Shown piece after piece: positions 22,326 to 34,069 of a DNA stretch of 64,000 nucleotides (its first letter is position 1; the number at the start of each line of letters is the position of its first letter). A program made the position numbers and the translations under genes. This DNA is from Chrysomallon squamiferum (lineage: Eukaryota; Mollusca; Gastropoda; Neomphalida; Peltospiridae), in contig CM022670.1 of assembly GCA_012295275.1 (NCBI GenBank), positions 186,001 to 250,000 on the forward strand, in the 5' to 3' direction. The notes beneath the pieces are model-generated. The model was not told the DNA's origin. It searched no databases and saw only the letters and a program-made list of their open reading frames with translations.

Positions 22326-23029
22326 CTATAATTACAGATGTTTGTTAATTACTACTCTGACCTGCACATTATTAAAGGGATTCTATCTGGTATATGAATG
22401 ATGAATTAATTTTCCTCCCTGTATCAAACTGTCTGCTGGGATAATGATCTATTTGTATTGACTGCTTTATATTATGAGTGCACACAAATCAATATTTGTA
22501 ACAGGAACACAGCTGCAAGGATTTGGATTTCCAGTTGATACTTGAAAGATATATTTAGTTGTAAATAATATTTTATCAAGGTATCACTGGATTGAAATTA
22601 TATCTGTTATTTATTTGTTTTAAAAAGCATCAGTCTTTAAATGATATTTTGATTATAATAGATTATTTTCATGCCACTGGTTTAAATAATTTGAAAAATT
22701 TATATATTTTTAAAAGGTGGTCACATAGTATTCATACTTCTATTTTTTAAATATTTATTAAAATATATAAATACATAGATATGTCACTGAATATCACAAC
22801 AAAACTATTTTTAAAGTAGTACTTAGCTAAAACTAATCTGATTAAATTTCATTAAACTGTTACATATTTTTAAAGTGATTTAGTCTGTTATTAGTATTGT
22901 TTACCATGGTACTGGAATGTAATATTACTGGATATTTCTTCCAGAGAAAAGAGAATATGGTATTTCTTCCTGTATATGAATATCACAGGAGTATAATATT
23001 TTGTTTTCTCATGTATTATTAACATGTTA
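22326..23029. other. A+T-rich DNA
   Basis: No gene, repeat array or island is visible. Confidence 0.6.
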
Positions 23030-23190
23030 TCTCAACACTTATGGGACAGATTAACATTCATCTACTCTGTTTTTCTCAAACAGCCTCTGTCTGTAACAGT
23101 GGCATTGAGCTGCAGTCAATATGTTGATGTTTGCACACTGAACTTACATTAACTGTCGTTCACCTGTTACTTTTTTTTTTAAAGGGAGTC
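23030..23190. promoter_or_regulatory. Moderate-complexity island
   Basis: Contains AACAGCCTCTGTCTGTAACA, GGCATTGAGCTGCAGTCAAT and CGTTCACCTGTTAC. It is a candidate regulatory patch or old exon remnant with no open frame. Confidence 0.2.
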
Positions 23191-23651
23191 GTACATCTTT
23201 TCATGTGGTAGTTAACAGTAATCGATGCCATGTTAATTGTGTATTTTACGAATGTCTATAACAGCTGTACTTTGCATTAAATATATTTTTTTAATGGCAG
23301 TCATACTTTCCCAGTGGGCTGTGTAATACATGCATGAAAGAAGGGGTGACTGAAAGTTGTGTAAAATATCAAACAGCTTTAATTTTTTCTTAAATATCTA
23401 TATTCTCTCTTTTTCTGTTTTATATATTTTTTTTTATATTTTCAAAGATAGTCATTAGTAGATTGTATTGTTTTTAAAGGGAATTGGTCCTACCTTGTAT
23501 ATATTATTAAAAAGAGTCAGTTTTGTGTGTTGGTATCAGTTAATTAACTGAATAATACAAGCCAGTGGGTTGTGTTATTTGATGATGGCCAATCAGTTAA
23601 GTCTTAATACTAACTGAAGTTGTTTATTGTTCTTGCTGGTGCAGAAGAATA
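23191..23651. other. A+T-rich DNA before the large minisatellite
   Basis: No gene is visible. Confidence 0.6.
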
Positions 23652-25275
23652 AAACAAATATATGTGTGTGAGTACGTGATACAAATATATGTGTGTGAGT
23701 ATGTGATACAAATATATGTGTGTGAGTGTGTGATACAAATATATGTGTGTGAGAGTGTGATACAAATATGTGTGTGAGTATGTGATACAAATATATGTGT
23801 GTGAGTGTGTGATACAAATATATGTGTGTGAGTATGTGATACAAATATATGTGTGTGAGTATGTGATACAAATATATGTGTGTGAGTACGTGATACAAAT
23901 ATATGTGTGTATGTGATACAAATATATGTGTGAGTATGTGAAACAAATATATGTGTGTATGTGATACAAATATATGTGTGTGAGTACGTGATACAAATAT
24001 ATGTGTGTGAGTACGTGTGTGTGAGTGCATTGATACAAATATATGTGTGTGAGTATGTGATACAAATATGTGTGAGTATGTGATACAAATATATGTGTGT
24101 GAGTATGTGATACAAATATATGTGTGATAATACAAATATATGTGTGTGAGTATGTGATACAAATATATGTGTGTGTGAGTATGTGAAACAAATATATGTG
24201 TGTGAGTGTGTGATACAAATATATGTGTGTGAGTACGTGATACAAATATGTGTGTGTATATGTGATACAAATATATGTGTGAGTATGTGATACAAATATA
24301 TGTGTGTGAGTATGTGATACAAATATATGTGTGTGAGTATGTGATACAAATATATGTGTGTGAGTACGTGATACAAATATATGTGTGTATGTGATACAAA
24401 TATATGTGTGAGTATGTGAAACAAATATATGTGTGTATGTGATACAAATATATGTGTGTGTATACAAATACAAATATATATGTGTGTGTGATACAAATAT
24501 ATGTGTGTGATACAAAAATATATATGTGTGTGAGTATGTGTGATACAAATATATGTGTGTGAGTACGTGATACAAATATGTGTGTGAGTACGTGATACAA
24601 ATATATGTGTGTGAGTATGTGATACAAATATATGTGTGTGAGTATGTGATACAAATATATGTGTGTGAGTATGTGATACAAATATATGTGTGTGAGTATG
24701 TGAAACAAATATATGTGTGTGAGTGCATTGATACAAATATATGTGTGTATGTGATACAAATATGTGTGATGCTATATGTGTGTAGGTTTACAAATATATG
24801 TGTGTGAGTATGTGATACAAATATATGTGTGTGAGTATGTGATACAAATATATGTGTGTGAGTATGTGAAACAAATATATGTGTGTGAGTACGTGATACA
24901 AATATATGTGTGTGAGTATGTGATACAAATATGTGTGTGAGTATGTGAAACAAATATATGTGTGTGATGCATTTTTACAAATATATGTGTGTGTGAGTAA
25001 ATTTTACAAATATATGTGTGAGTTGTGATACAAATATATGTGTGAGTGTGTTGATACAAATATATGTGTGTGAGTATGTGATAAAAATATGTGTGTGAGT
25101 GTGTGATACAAATATATGTGTGTGAGTGTGTGATACAAATATATGTGTGTGAGTGTGTGATACAAATATATGTGTGTGAGTGTGTGATACAAATATATGT
25201 GTGTGAGTGTGTGATACAAATATATGTGTGTGAGTATGTGATACAAATATATGTGTGTGAGTATGTGATACAAAT
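23652..25275. repeat. 27-bp minisatellite array, about 60 copies
   Basis: The plus-strand unit begins ATACAAATATATGTG and ends TGAGTATGTG, 27 bases in all. Variants change GTATGTG to GTACGTG or GTGTGTG, ATAC to AAAC, or lose 2-6 bases. The block at 23883-23985 recurs almost exactly at 24361-24460 (offset 478), a sign of larger duplications within the array. Because 27 is nine codons, all three minus-strand frames can stay open and give overlapping His/Thr/Ile/Tyr repeats of up to 447 residues; these are not a supported gene. There are no distinct spacers, so it is not CRISPR. Confidence 0.97.
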
Positions 25276-25659
25276 TTCTAATAATTGTAGAACATCATAT
25301 TTAGGTTGCTATTTTTTGTTGTTTCTTTCTTATTCTGTCTCTCTCTCTTTTGATCTTTTTTTTTTTTTTTTTTATTTAAGCTTGGCAAAGGTATATAAAT
25401 TATTTCAGTACTTTTGTTTAACATTAAATTTTCAGTACTTTTTTTATACTTTTATTTCAGAATGTTTAAGGTTATTTTGGTGTGTCTGATAGTGTGAGGC
25501 TGTTTCAATACTTTCAGATTATTCCCACACTTGGGACTGTGTACACAGTGAATCATGTCCACTGGGTTCTTGATTAATTTTCTTTAATACCATTACCTTC
25601 AATAAATAATGTATTTATTAATTAGCTCATCATTTGCATGTCAGACTTATTTCTTCCTT

Positions 25660-25661
<2 letters not shown>
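25276..25661. other. A+T-rich DNA with poly-T
   Basis: Holds a poly-T run near 25351-25373. No gene is visible; the frame entering from the minisatellite ends in Phe-rich sequence. Confidence 0.65.

Positions 25662-25729
<68 letters not shown>
25662..25729. repeat. CT microsatellite
   Basis: About 34 uninterrupted CT units, then GTCTCTGTCTGTCTG. Leu/Ser frames here are artefacts. Confidence 0.98.
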
Positions 25730-25735
<6 letters not shown>

Positions 25736-25969
25736 GTCTGTCTGTTCATTACCATCATTATGTTGTTTGCACATCAGTCTTTCTCAATCTTTCTCTTTCA
25801 GCTTCTCTCTTTCTCTATTACATTCAGTAAATCATGACTTTATTAATTAGTAGATGGTTTGTCTACCATCCATTCTGTCTGACGCTGTCAACCTCCCTTT
25901 TCCTGTACATATAACACCTATTAATTACATTTTTTAAAAACATTAATAAATTAAAAAAATTATGTTCCA

Positions 25970-26935
25970 ATTTCTGAACAGACCATTCTGTAAATTTACT
26001 GCGATTCATAAAAGAAAAAAATTTCAGTATGATTTACCAAAAAAGGTCTTGATGGAAGATCAAGAATTGAGTAAGTCTAGAATTTGTAAGGCCCATTTCC
26101 TTATGAAGTTGTACACAATACATGATTACAAAACATGAGATATCATTATAATTTTTAAACATTTTGAAATGGAAAAACAAATATTCTCTTTTGATATTTT
26201 TGGAAACAGATGTTTTGGCTAAAAAGAAGATAAAATCAGAGTTGGTTACACTAATTTGTTTAAATCCTACAAGACTCATAAATGTAAAGACATCAGTATT
26301 TTTTTTATAATAAATTTAAAATAGAAAACAAAAATTCTGATTAGTGTTTTTCTGAACAGATGGTTTGTCTGGTTTATTAGATTGAAGATAAAGCTAGAGC
26401 TGGTTACACTCATTTCCCCATGTCCTACAAGACTCATAAAAGTGAAAAAAAGAAAAAGAAAATACCAGCCTTTATAGTATTTTCCAGAAAACAAAAAGGA
26501 AAAATGATTCAGTGTTGTGATTTTCAGAACAGATGGTTTGGCTGGTTGTATTAAACTGAAGATGATAATACAAAGTCCTACAAGACTCATAAATCTAAAA
26601 AGAATATCAAACTTTATAGTATTTTCCAGAAAACAGAATATCAGTGTTATGATTTTCAGAACAGATGGTTTTGCTAGTTGTTTCAGATTAAAGATAGTAA
26701 TATTCTTTTCTTCAGGTCCTCCAAGAATAATAATAATAAAAAATTCAGCATTTATAGTATTTTCAAAAATGAAAAAAAAAAGAGTAAAGATATGACAATT
26801 CAGGTTTGGGATTTTCAGAACAGATGGCTTGGCCAGTTATATGAGGTTCTAGATAAGACCAGCACTAGTAACCATAATGTCTTTTTTTTCTCTCAGTGTC
26901 CTAGGAGTGTCATAAATCTGCTGATATCAGTGTAA
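25970..26935. repeat. Satellite-like array, 130-175-bp units, 5-6 copies
   Basis: Two anchors recur in order. GAACAGATGGTTTG-like sequence is at 26203, 26354, 26528, 26659 and 26818, with a weak copy near 25976. CCTACAAGACTCATAAA-like sequence is near 26268, 26421 and 26577, with diverged forms near 26719 and 26900. Between them lie TATAGTATTTTCCAGAAAAC-type blocks. The copies are diverged and unequal in length. Open frames on both strands share fragments because they read the same unit. Confidence 0.85.
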
Positions 26936-27039
26936 GAGTTACTCATAGAAGTGTGGCTTGGTCTGATGGATCAGTTTCAGTACTGATACAATCTGCCTCA
27001 GAGAGATGAGCTGATTCAGAGGCTGAAAAGAAAAATTCT

Positions 27040-27345
27040 TTATGGTGTATTCCTCAGAGTCTACCCTCTGTGATGATATATGTTGTCTCGGTGATGTAGA
27101 AAGACCAACTGAAATGATTTCAAAGTGTTTTCTGCATGATGATATCTGTTGTTATGGTGATAAGGAAAGACCAATTGAAATGATGATATCTTTTGATATA
27201 ATTTATCGTGGTTATGAGGGACAATGATATTTCAGATGATTTTGGGGTTTTTTCTGTAATGGAAAGAAAACTCACTTTTAAATGATTATAAGGTGTGTTC
27301 CATTGTGTATTTTATATAACCATATCTGTTGTCATGACGTCCAAC
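27040..27345. repeat. Degenerate tandem repeat, about 70-80 bp, 3-4 copies
   Basis: TGATGATATATGTTGT near 27071 and TGATGATATCTGTTGT near 27138 are each followed by GTGAT, GAAAGACCAA and TTGAAATGAT or CTGAAATGAT. Weaker copies carry ATTTATCGTGGTTATGAGGG near 27201 and ATATCTGTTGTCATGACG near 27320. The open frame at 27042-27227 is the repeat read through. Confidence 0.75.
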
Positions 27346-28715
27346 AAAGGACAGTTTTAAAGCTTATATTCTAATCATATTATTAACAATATGCTTTAAA
27401 ACAAATTTTTCTAAATTATAATAACTGAGGCTGTGGTAAAAAAATTTTTTTTTTTTCACTATTTTTATTGAAAATTCTTCATTTTTTTCTTCTTTTTTTT
27501 TTTAATTTTGCAGTTAATAGTTCTTTTTTACTTTTCATTTATATTTTAAAACCATTTTCCATGTTTGCAGCTGTCATTCATAATTTAATTTCAAAGCCTT
27601 TTTTTAAACAATAAATTATACATTTAGATATTTTTTATATTTAACTTGACATATACTGAAATTTTATTACAGAATTCTAAATAAAATATATTAATATAAT
27701 TTTTATTGATAGCCATAATAGCCCTTACAATTTTTTATTTTTGGATATAAAAATTAATATTTTTTCACATTTCTGTTTACAAATTAGCTTCAGAATAAGT
27801 TTTATTTTATTTACATATAAAAAACTTAATTAGAAAGGAAAAAATATATTTTGGTATTTTTATTTAGTCTGGGTTGATATTTAAATTTTAAAATTTTAAG
27901 ATTATATTTTAGAGGATTTAATCACATCTAGGAACTAAATGTCTAAAAAAAGTCATACTTCAAATGTCAAGGAAATTTGTCTGATACAAATGTAACGTGT
28001 AAGCTTCATTCCACAAGTTCAAAGTCTGACGTGAGACCCTGATTTGTTCAGAAAAGTATGTTATCAAGCCGCATAAGAGAAATAAATGCAAAAATAAAAG
28101 ATTTAAAAATACAAAGATATACACTGAGGCAGACAGATAAATGTATGTTTAGAAAAAAAAGACTTTTACATAGACTAGCACAGAGACACTGAGATACAAT
28201 CGCATACATGAATACTGTGATAATACTTGATATTATTAATAAAATTATTAGAATTATTAATGATGACAATAGGAACAACAACAACAATAATCATAATCAC
28301 ATCAACAACAACATCATCATTTTAATTTTTTAAACCTTTTTCAGAAATGGTCAACTTATTTTATTTATTTACTTTTTCTTAAATAACTGCATTTATATTA
28401 TACAGATATATAAACAAATATATACATGTAATATTTAGTTTGTTTTTATACAACACGTATTATCCATGTAATATTTTCTCATATTTAATACTTAGTGTGT
28501 ATAATACTTGATTCTGTTTACTGGGTTTGGAATAACAAACACAACACAAGAAACCCTAGCCACACTGATAACATTAGCTAAACAAATGTTCTTTGTTGTG
28601 TTATTTTCCTTTAGCTTGCACTCATTCACAAACTAACACGGTGTAATATACAGAACAAACATTACTACACAGGATATGACACCCAAGTTGTCTGACAGTT
28701 GCTAAAATGTATCAT
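27346..28715. other. A+T-rich DNA
   Basis: T/A low-complexity sequence at 27400-27900, a GACAATAG/AACAACAAC patch near 28260-28320. No gene is visible. Confidence 0.65.
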
Positions 28716-28885
28716 TTCAATTACCCATGGGTCATTATGTCACTGAAAGGAAATAAAATGTTAACAGTTGTGGTCCAGTGAAAAATGACCTCATTTTCAA
28801 GCTGTGATCATTAGTTCACAATGATAATGGCTGACAGGAAAATGGCAGGAGGAGATCTTTTGGTGTTGGAGGTACATAAAAACAG
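28716..28885. promoter_or_regulatory. High-complexity island, candidate regulatory element
   Basis: Contains AATTACCCATGGGTCATT (a partial palindrome), GATCATTAGTTCACAATGAT and GGCTGACAGGAAAATGGCAG. TGACAG is a MEIS-type word and TCACAATGA contains a SOX-like ACAAT. No reading frame is supported. Confidence 0.28.
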
Positions 28886-29539
28886 ATCATTTCATTTGTT
28901 TCAGTTTGTTTTATTGTGATGTCGGTCAGGTGATAATGAGCACTGACAAGTGAAAACATTTACGTGCATTAAATGTTTTTAAATATTAGTGTATTAAAAA
29001 CAAGCTTTTTTTTTTTATATAGGAATCAGATGGTTTCATTCATAATAGTAAACTCATTCACATAACCAAAAAAAAAAAAAAAAAAAGAATTCTTTAAAAG
29101 TTATATGTTTATCTTTCTAGTTATTGCTTTCTATTTTTCTCTTATTCATTTTTATGTATGATGTTAATTAACTCTTCACTTTGAAATTATATTATCATGT
29201 AATTATTTTTATTTTATTTTCATTTAATGCAGTCTCTAAATTTTTATGGGTTTTGAAAAAAAATAGTAAATCATTTCCATACAAATATATAAGAGCCATA
29301 ATGATAATGCAACATTTTTAATATAATTCAATTATTCTATTTATACATTAGAACATTTTTTTAAATTTGTTTTCTTTTTTTTTTTTTTCCATCTTGCTGC
29401 CTTTCTTGTTTTCACTATTTTATTTCAATAACATGTTGCTTTCGCTATAAAAACAGTGTTTTATTTAAATTGTACTGTGTTTACAGTAAAACCATGCAAA
29501 GCAATATCAGTATTTAATATAAATAATACATTATTTACA
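28886..29539. other. A+T-rich DNA with homopolymers
   Basis: T run near 29008-29017, A run near 29069-29086, T run near 29377-29389. No gene. Confidence 0.65.
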
Positions 29540-29660
29540 ATACATCGACACAAACCATATCAACTTTTATGACCAAATTAACTTGCGAGCGTCACCCCCT
29601 GTTTGAGATGTATTAAATTATCTCCTGGGACGAGGCCTGACTTAATATTTAGATGATAAA
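29540..29660. promoter_or_regulatory. High-complexity island
   Basis: Contains TTAACTTGCGAGCGTCACCC and TCTCCTGGGACGAGGCCTGA, unlike the flanking sequence. No coding frame is seen. Confidence 0.28.
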
Positions 29661-30689
29661 ACTTGCATGAGTAGAACAAATATTGTCTATTATTTGATTT
29701 GCTTCATTTCTTCTTCCACAGCCTGCAAATCGATCTTTATTTTTTCCCATGATCTGTTAATGTCAGTTTTATACTGAGAATATATTGATAACTTATTCAT
29801 CCAAAAGAAAGTAATTTTCTGCCCAGAGCTTCAAACCTTATACAAACTAAGAACAGCTGAATGACTCTGAATATAAAGACACAACTTATTTGACGTAAAA
29901 TATATTCCTGACGTGAGACAAGGTCAGTGATGTGTAATGAATAAAGGATTTTTTCTCCATTTTTTTCTATCATTTTTTGTGATTTTTTATTATATTTTTT
30001 GAACATTGAAAATCTCTTCTTAATAGACTTTCTACTGATTACCATAAGTATTGTCTGAACAATGAGTTAATTGCAGGAACCAATAATCAAGGTGGTAGTT
30101 GTTTAACTTAAAGGTACTTGACCCAGAAAGCACTGCATGCTTGGAAAATCACATAATAAACATGTAGAACACCTGTACGTGCAGCAAATGTTTTTCAGGA
30201 AAATTGGGGTGGGGGAATAAAAAAAGAAATTACAGTATTTTAGATACATTATTTTTCTGAGGAATAAATATACTGATTAGTAAACATTAGTAGAAATAAA
30301 TCATTATTTAAAAAACAAAATTTTAATAATTTTTGAATTTTTACTTTTGCATTAATTTTGTTTGTAATTTTGTTTATTTATTTTTATTTTATATATATAT
30401 ATATATATTTGGAAAGAAAGTTTTGAAAAAATACTGATGATAAGAAATTTTGAGATAAATAATTTTGTTATTTTGAAAATAATTACTGAATAATATGTTT
30501 CATACAATATAGAAAAATAGAAAATAAAACAAGAAAGAAAGAAAGAAAGAAAAAATAAATCTAGAAAAAAATTTTGGTTTACAATTTTCAAAAATAAATG
30601 TAATTATTTAATGTGGATGGTTTTGACATTAATATGAATTTATACAATTTATCTTCACATTATGTTAATTAAATGAACCACTAGATGGA
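29661..30689. other. A+T-rich DNA
   Basis: Includes a TA run near 30392-30408 and AGAA units near 30533-30553. An 82-residue minus-strand frame (29797-30045) has some Arg/Lys-rich, non-repetitive sequence (MVISRKSIKKRFSMF) but no domain, splice or promoter support. Confidence 0.45.
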
Positions 30690-30694
30690 ATCTT

Positions 30695-30775
30695 AGCCTG
30701 TCTATATAAGAGGTTAATAAGCACTGACAGGATTGAGCACTTCTTACAGGTAGCTGATAGGTTCAAGTATGTCTT
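30695..30775 (+). promoter_or_regulatory. TATA-like word and donor-like site
   Basis: TCTATATAAGAGG at about 30701 resembles a TATA box; about 40 bases downstream CTTACAG is followed by GTAGCTGATAG, donor-like. A short capped exon of this size would be unusual, so chance is likely. Confidence 0.12.
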
Positions 30776-31019
30776 CAATGGAAGATATTTTTATGTATTT
30801 TGTATTATCATTCTTTCCAAATGTGGTTATTACAGATGTTTTTCAGGATTGTTTAATATGACAAATTAAAAAAAGTCTGAAAATATATTATATATCATTC
30901 TATTCTAATTGCAAGATATGCAACAATTTACTAAACTTCCATTTATAGACTCTGAACTAGAATCCTTAGTGTGAAAATTCCATTTTCTGCCAAATTTGGC
31001 AATTGAAAGTGATTAGTGA
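30776..31019. other. A+T-rich spacer
   Basis: Nothing recognisable. Confidence 0.5.
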
Positions 31020-31024
31020 ATTGG

Positions 31025-31140
31025 GAGAAGGTAATTACCTAACATATGTATGCTACTGATCAAACAAAACAGTTCAATAGACCAACAGGTCTTGGGTTCG
31101 AATCCTACTTTCACCTTCCATCAAATCTAAGTAGGGAGAC
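31025..31140 (+). repeat. tRNA-like SINE with strong box B
   Basis: GTTCGAATCC at 31096-31105 matches box B perfectly in the context CTTGGGTTCGAATCCTAC. Upstream GAGAAGGTAATTACC and downstream TTTCACCTTCC could pair as GAAGGT/ACCTTC, like a stem, but the interval is too long for a normal tRNA. Box A is not clear. A tRNA-derived element is the best reading. Confidence 0.5.
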
Positions 31141-31389
31141 ACTAATTTATTATACATGTCTGTAACGTCCTAATAACAAACTAGTCTAGGCAGATTATCC
31201 AAGTGTCAGTTTTTAACAATAACTGAATTTATGCTGGCAAAACCTTTCTTCCAAGCCAATGTTATCTTTTCAAGCTGCTTCGTGGTACATTTGGTTGCAA
31301 CTGTTTTAAATATTTAATAAATAGCATTACTAGCTCAACTGTTGCATTTTCTCTGTTCATTATTTTCATTGTATTTAAATTTTTAAAAC

Positions 31390-31520
31390 TCTGAAGAGCA
31401 CTGCTGCTTGGAAGCGACTGATGCAGCCTGGTGTGTACAGATGGCTGTCACATGGGGCAGTTGCACGTGTTTGTGAATAGCCAGTTTTATTAGTCACCAG
31501 GAGACATTTTGAATTTCATC
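31390..31520. promoter_or_regulatory. High-complexity island
   Basis: Contains ACTGCTGCTTGGAAGCGACT, GCAGCCTGGTGTGTACAGAT and GGGCAGTTGCACGTGTTTG, with a CACGTG E-box. No open frame. Confidence 0.3.
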
Positions 31521-31639
31521 TCATTTATTTCTTCTTCAACTCTTTTTTTTTTTATTTCCTTCATGTGCAACAGTCTTTGGCAGATGATTTTAAAAATCCT
31601 GTTAAATTCTTGAAATAAAAAAAAAGAATTGACAGTGTC

Positions 31640-32490
31640 AAGAGCATTCCAAACTGTTGACCTTTTCTAACCCCTAGTTTGAGCCTGTGGAGGACTCCCA
31701 GACAAGAACCCTCATGTTTATTGAATGCAGAGACCACTGTAGATGATTGAAGGCACTACAGTGTGACAGAGTCCCACGTTTGTTACAGCTGGTGTCCACA
31801 TTGTTTCTAAATCCACAGCATTAGCCAGTGAGCATGGACCATTATCCCCTTAGTCCTGCTCACCCATTTTTGTCATCATGGAGACATTTTTTTTTTTTTA
31901 ATTTTGCTTTCCTTTCATGAGTTCTTGTGAGAGTGACTGTGTTGCTGGTGTCATCAACATCATCATCATCGTCGTTTGATTTGGCGGCTGATGCTTTGTT
32001 CATCATGCCCCATTGTTACGCATTTCTAGCCTCATCCTATTACAGATATGGCAGCACTCAGAGAATGTCTTTTGTATCAGCATTCAGCTCCATTGTGTTC
32101 ATCAATGCCTCGCTCAATACAAGCATCTTAACAGTGAAAACTGTTTCATTTCATGAGAGAAACCCACAATCAGCTGTCACTAATGAAATGCTGCTGACTT
32201 AAGCTTGGTAGCTGGGTGAATTGCATGCTGCAAGGACCGGAATCCTAACTAATGAATCCATTTATCCTGTCCAACAGTTGCTGAACTCGCAGTCAATGGC
32301 CACATATTGGTCCAATATTTATCTTCTTTTCACGTTAGTTAGAAGCCTGTAACGACACAATGGCTTCCACTGATTTCTTTTGTGACAGTGTCATGAATTT
32401 TGATTGTCACTGCTGATGTTGCAGTTGGCAGTGCAAACAGACATGTTCCTGTTTTGTGGGGTGTTTGGAGCACATGGACAGACACACAGA
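31640..32490. promoter_or_regulatory. Long high-complexity region, candidate regulatory element or exon
   Basis: About 850 bases with balanced composition, one of the largest such blocks here. Notable words: GGACTCCCAGACAAGAACCC, CATTAGCCAGTGAGCATGG, GACCGGAATCCTAACTAATG, and near 32380-32440 a cluster of TGACAG, TGTCATGAATTTTGATTGTCA, resembling spaced MEIS/PBX words (quoted in part). A 91-codon frame starting at GTG-like context (31927-32202) contains an ordinary composition but a Ser run from CATCATCATCGTCG; splice sites are not convincing. Confidence 0.35.
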
Positions 32491-32854
32491 CATGCTTAAT
32501 GCAACATGCAGTTTTCAATAGAGTATAAAGAAAAACAAAATGTTTTTAATAAGATAAATTAAAACACCTTGCAAAATGGTTTTCTGTCACTTATTTTTCT
32601 ATTTTTTGTATTTATCTCATTCTCTGTATCACACTCTATTTCTTCTCTTGTCTTCTTTATTTGTCTTTCATTCTTTCCTTTTCTCAATCTTCTCATTGTT
32701 TATATTTATTTGTTTTCTTACACATTACATCTGATTCTGTTTCCCTGTTTCTGTATTTCACATTTTGATTTGCAAAAATTATCACTGCCCATTTTGCCTT
32801 CTGCAGAAAACTTAATCTTTATAAATGTAATGCATCCCCTTTGTCAGTAATTTA
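32491..32854. other. T-rich DNA
   Basis: TTTCTTC-rich sequence; the Phe/Leu/Ser-rich plus-strand frame at 32569-32850 is compositional. Confidence 0.6.
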
Positions 32855-33325
32855 TACCTAACTTGTATATAATATTACTGTTCCTGTAGCTTGTATATAA
32901 CTAATATATAATATTACTGTTTCCTGTAGCTTGTATATAACTAATATATACTATTACCATTTCCTGTAATTTGTATACAACTAATATGTAGTGTAACTAT
33001 TTCCTATTGTTTGTATATAACTAATATATAATATAACTGTTTGCTATAGTTTATATATAACTAATATATAATATACTATTTGCTATAGTTTATATGTAAC
33101 TAATATATAATATAACTATTTACTATAGTTTGAATATAAAATAGTCTATAATAATACTATTTGCTTTAGTTTATATATAATTAATTTATAATATTAATAT
33201 TTCCTATAGTCTGTACATAAACTAGTCTATAACATAACTATTCCCTATATTCTGTATATAAACTAGTCTATAATATTACTAATTCCTGTAGTCTTTATGT
33301 AATTAATCTAAAGTATATTACTATT
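32855..33325. repeat. 40-bp minisatellite, about 11 diverged copies
   Basis: TTCCTGTAGCTTGTATATAA starts units at 32881, 32921, 32961 (TTCCTGTAAT) and 33001 (TTCCTATTGT), exactly 40 bases apart, then copies drift to TTTGCTATAGTTTATAT. Divergence increases towards the 3' end of the array. Confidence 0.93.
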
Positions 33326-33395
33326 TCCTTTGGACTAAAAGCAACTTGTATACAAGACTCTATTGTTAATTTTGTTGGGCTTTTTTTTTTTTTTT

Positions 33396-33578
33396 TCAAA
33401 TTCCGTACATCTCGAATTCTCAGGTTTCTTAGAATTTTCATCCCTAACCAACTTTAACAGATGCATGCAACAAGATTTGCTAGGAGAAAATTGAATCAAG
33501 TCTTCAATTTGTGATCTGCCAGGAACTCCCAGCCTGTTGAGTTTTACACAAGTTTCCTCCAAAGTCTTCTCCAACTTT
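33396..33578 (-). CDS. Minus-strand open stretch, possible exon or pseudogene
   Basis: The frame reads KLEKTLEETCVKLNRLG and continues GVPGRSQIEDLIQFSPSKSC, charged and non-repetitive, unlike most frames here. An acceptor-like CGTAACAG lies at its start. No good donor follows; the frame runs into a poly-A (minus-strand) tract near 33385 giving a Lys run. I recognise no family. It could be an exon of a long-intron gene, a remnant of a processed or inserted coding sequence, or chance in a non-coding island. Confidence 0.2.
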
Positions 33579-33599
33579 CTGTTACGTATTGTTAAGATT

Positions 33600-34069
33600 A
33601 TTTCATTTCATGAGAATTATTTCCAATGTGAGCTGACATCCATCAGGACTAATGTTTTCTTTCTTCTTATTTTTCTATTTCCTGAACAGGCTCAAACATG
33701 ACTGGAATAATGTTTCCTTTTTTTTTTTTTTTTTTTAAATTATGTTTTTGTTTTTGTATTTTTTGTTACAATTCTGTTTTTTGCTACTGTGTTGGGATCA
33801 AGGTGGTTGGTGATGGTAATAATATGACATTTTGATATGACATCAGCTGAAGAGAATATCAGTGTGAACTGTGTGGTGAAATATTCACACAAAAATTGTA
33901 TTAGTGTTTGTAGTTTGTTTGAAGTAAAAGTAAATGATGTTAGTTAATAAAAAAGTTACTTCAAATAAGAGCATATATAAATAAACAAGAAAATATACTT
34001 TTTTTTTCACTGATATTCAAAATATTCTCATCTGAAGTTATTGATCTGCTGGTCCATGTATTTTTCTGT
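33600..34069. other. A+T-rich DNA with poly-T
   Basis: Poly-T at about 33718-33737. No gene. Confidence 0.6.

Noticed and set aside
23593-25273. Long minus-strand open frames of 370-447 residues with His/Thr/Ile/Tyr repeats
   Set aside because: They are three phases of one 27-bp minisatellite without stops on that strand; composition and phase-independence show no coding selection.
23652-25275. Regular repeats resembling a CRISPR array
   Set aside because: Units are head-to-tail with no unique spacers, and the setting is eukaryotic.
25609-25837. Leu/Ser-rich frames resembling membrane segments
   Set aside because: They translate a CT microsatellite.
26034-26935. Several 80-104-codon frames on both strands sharing MSLVG or RTDG segments
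   Set aside because: All read the same satellite-like unit; shared peptides reflect DNA repeats.
30695-30775. TATATAAG plus CAGGTAGC as a promoter and first exon
   Set aside because: The exon would be very short, and TATA-like words are frequent in this A+T-rich DNA; listed only at low confidence.
31927-32202. 91-codon plus-strand frame in a high-complexity block
   Set aside because: No ATG start, no convincing splice sites, and a Ser run from a CATC patch; kept only as part of the island.
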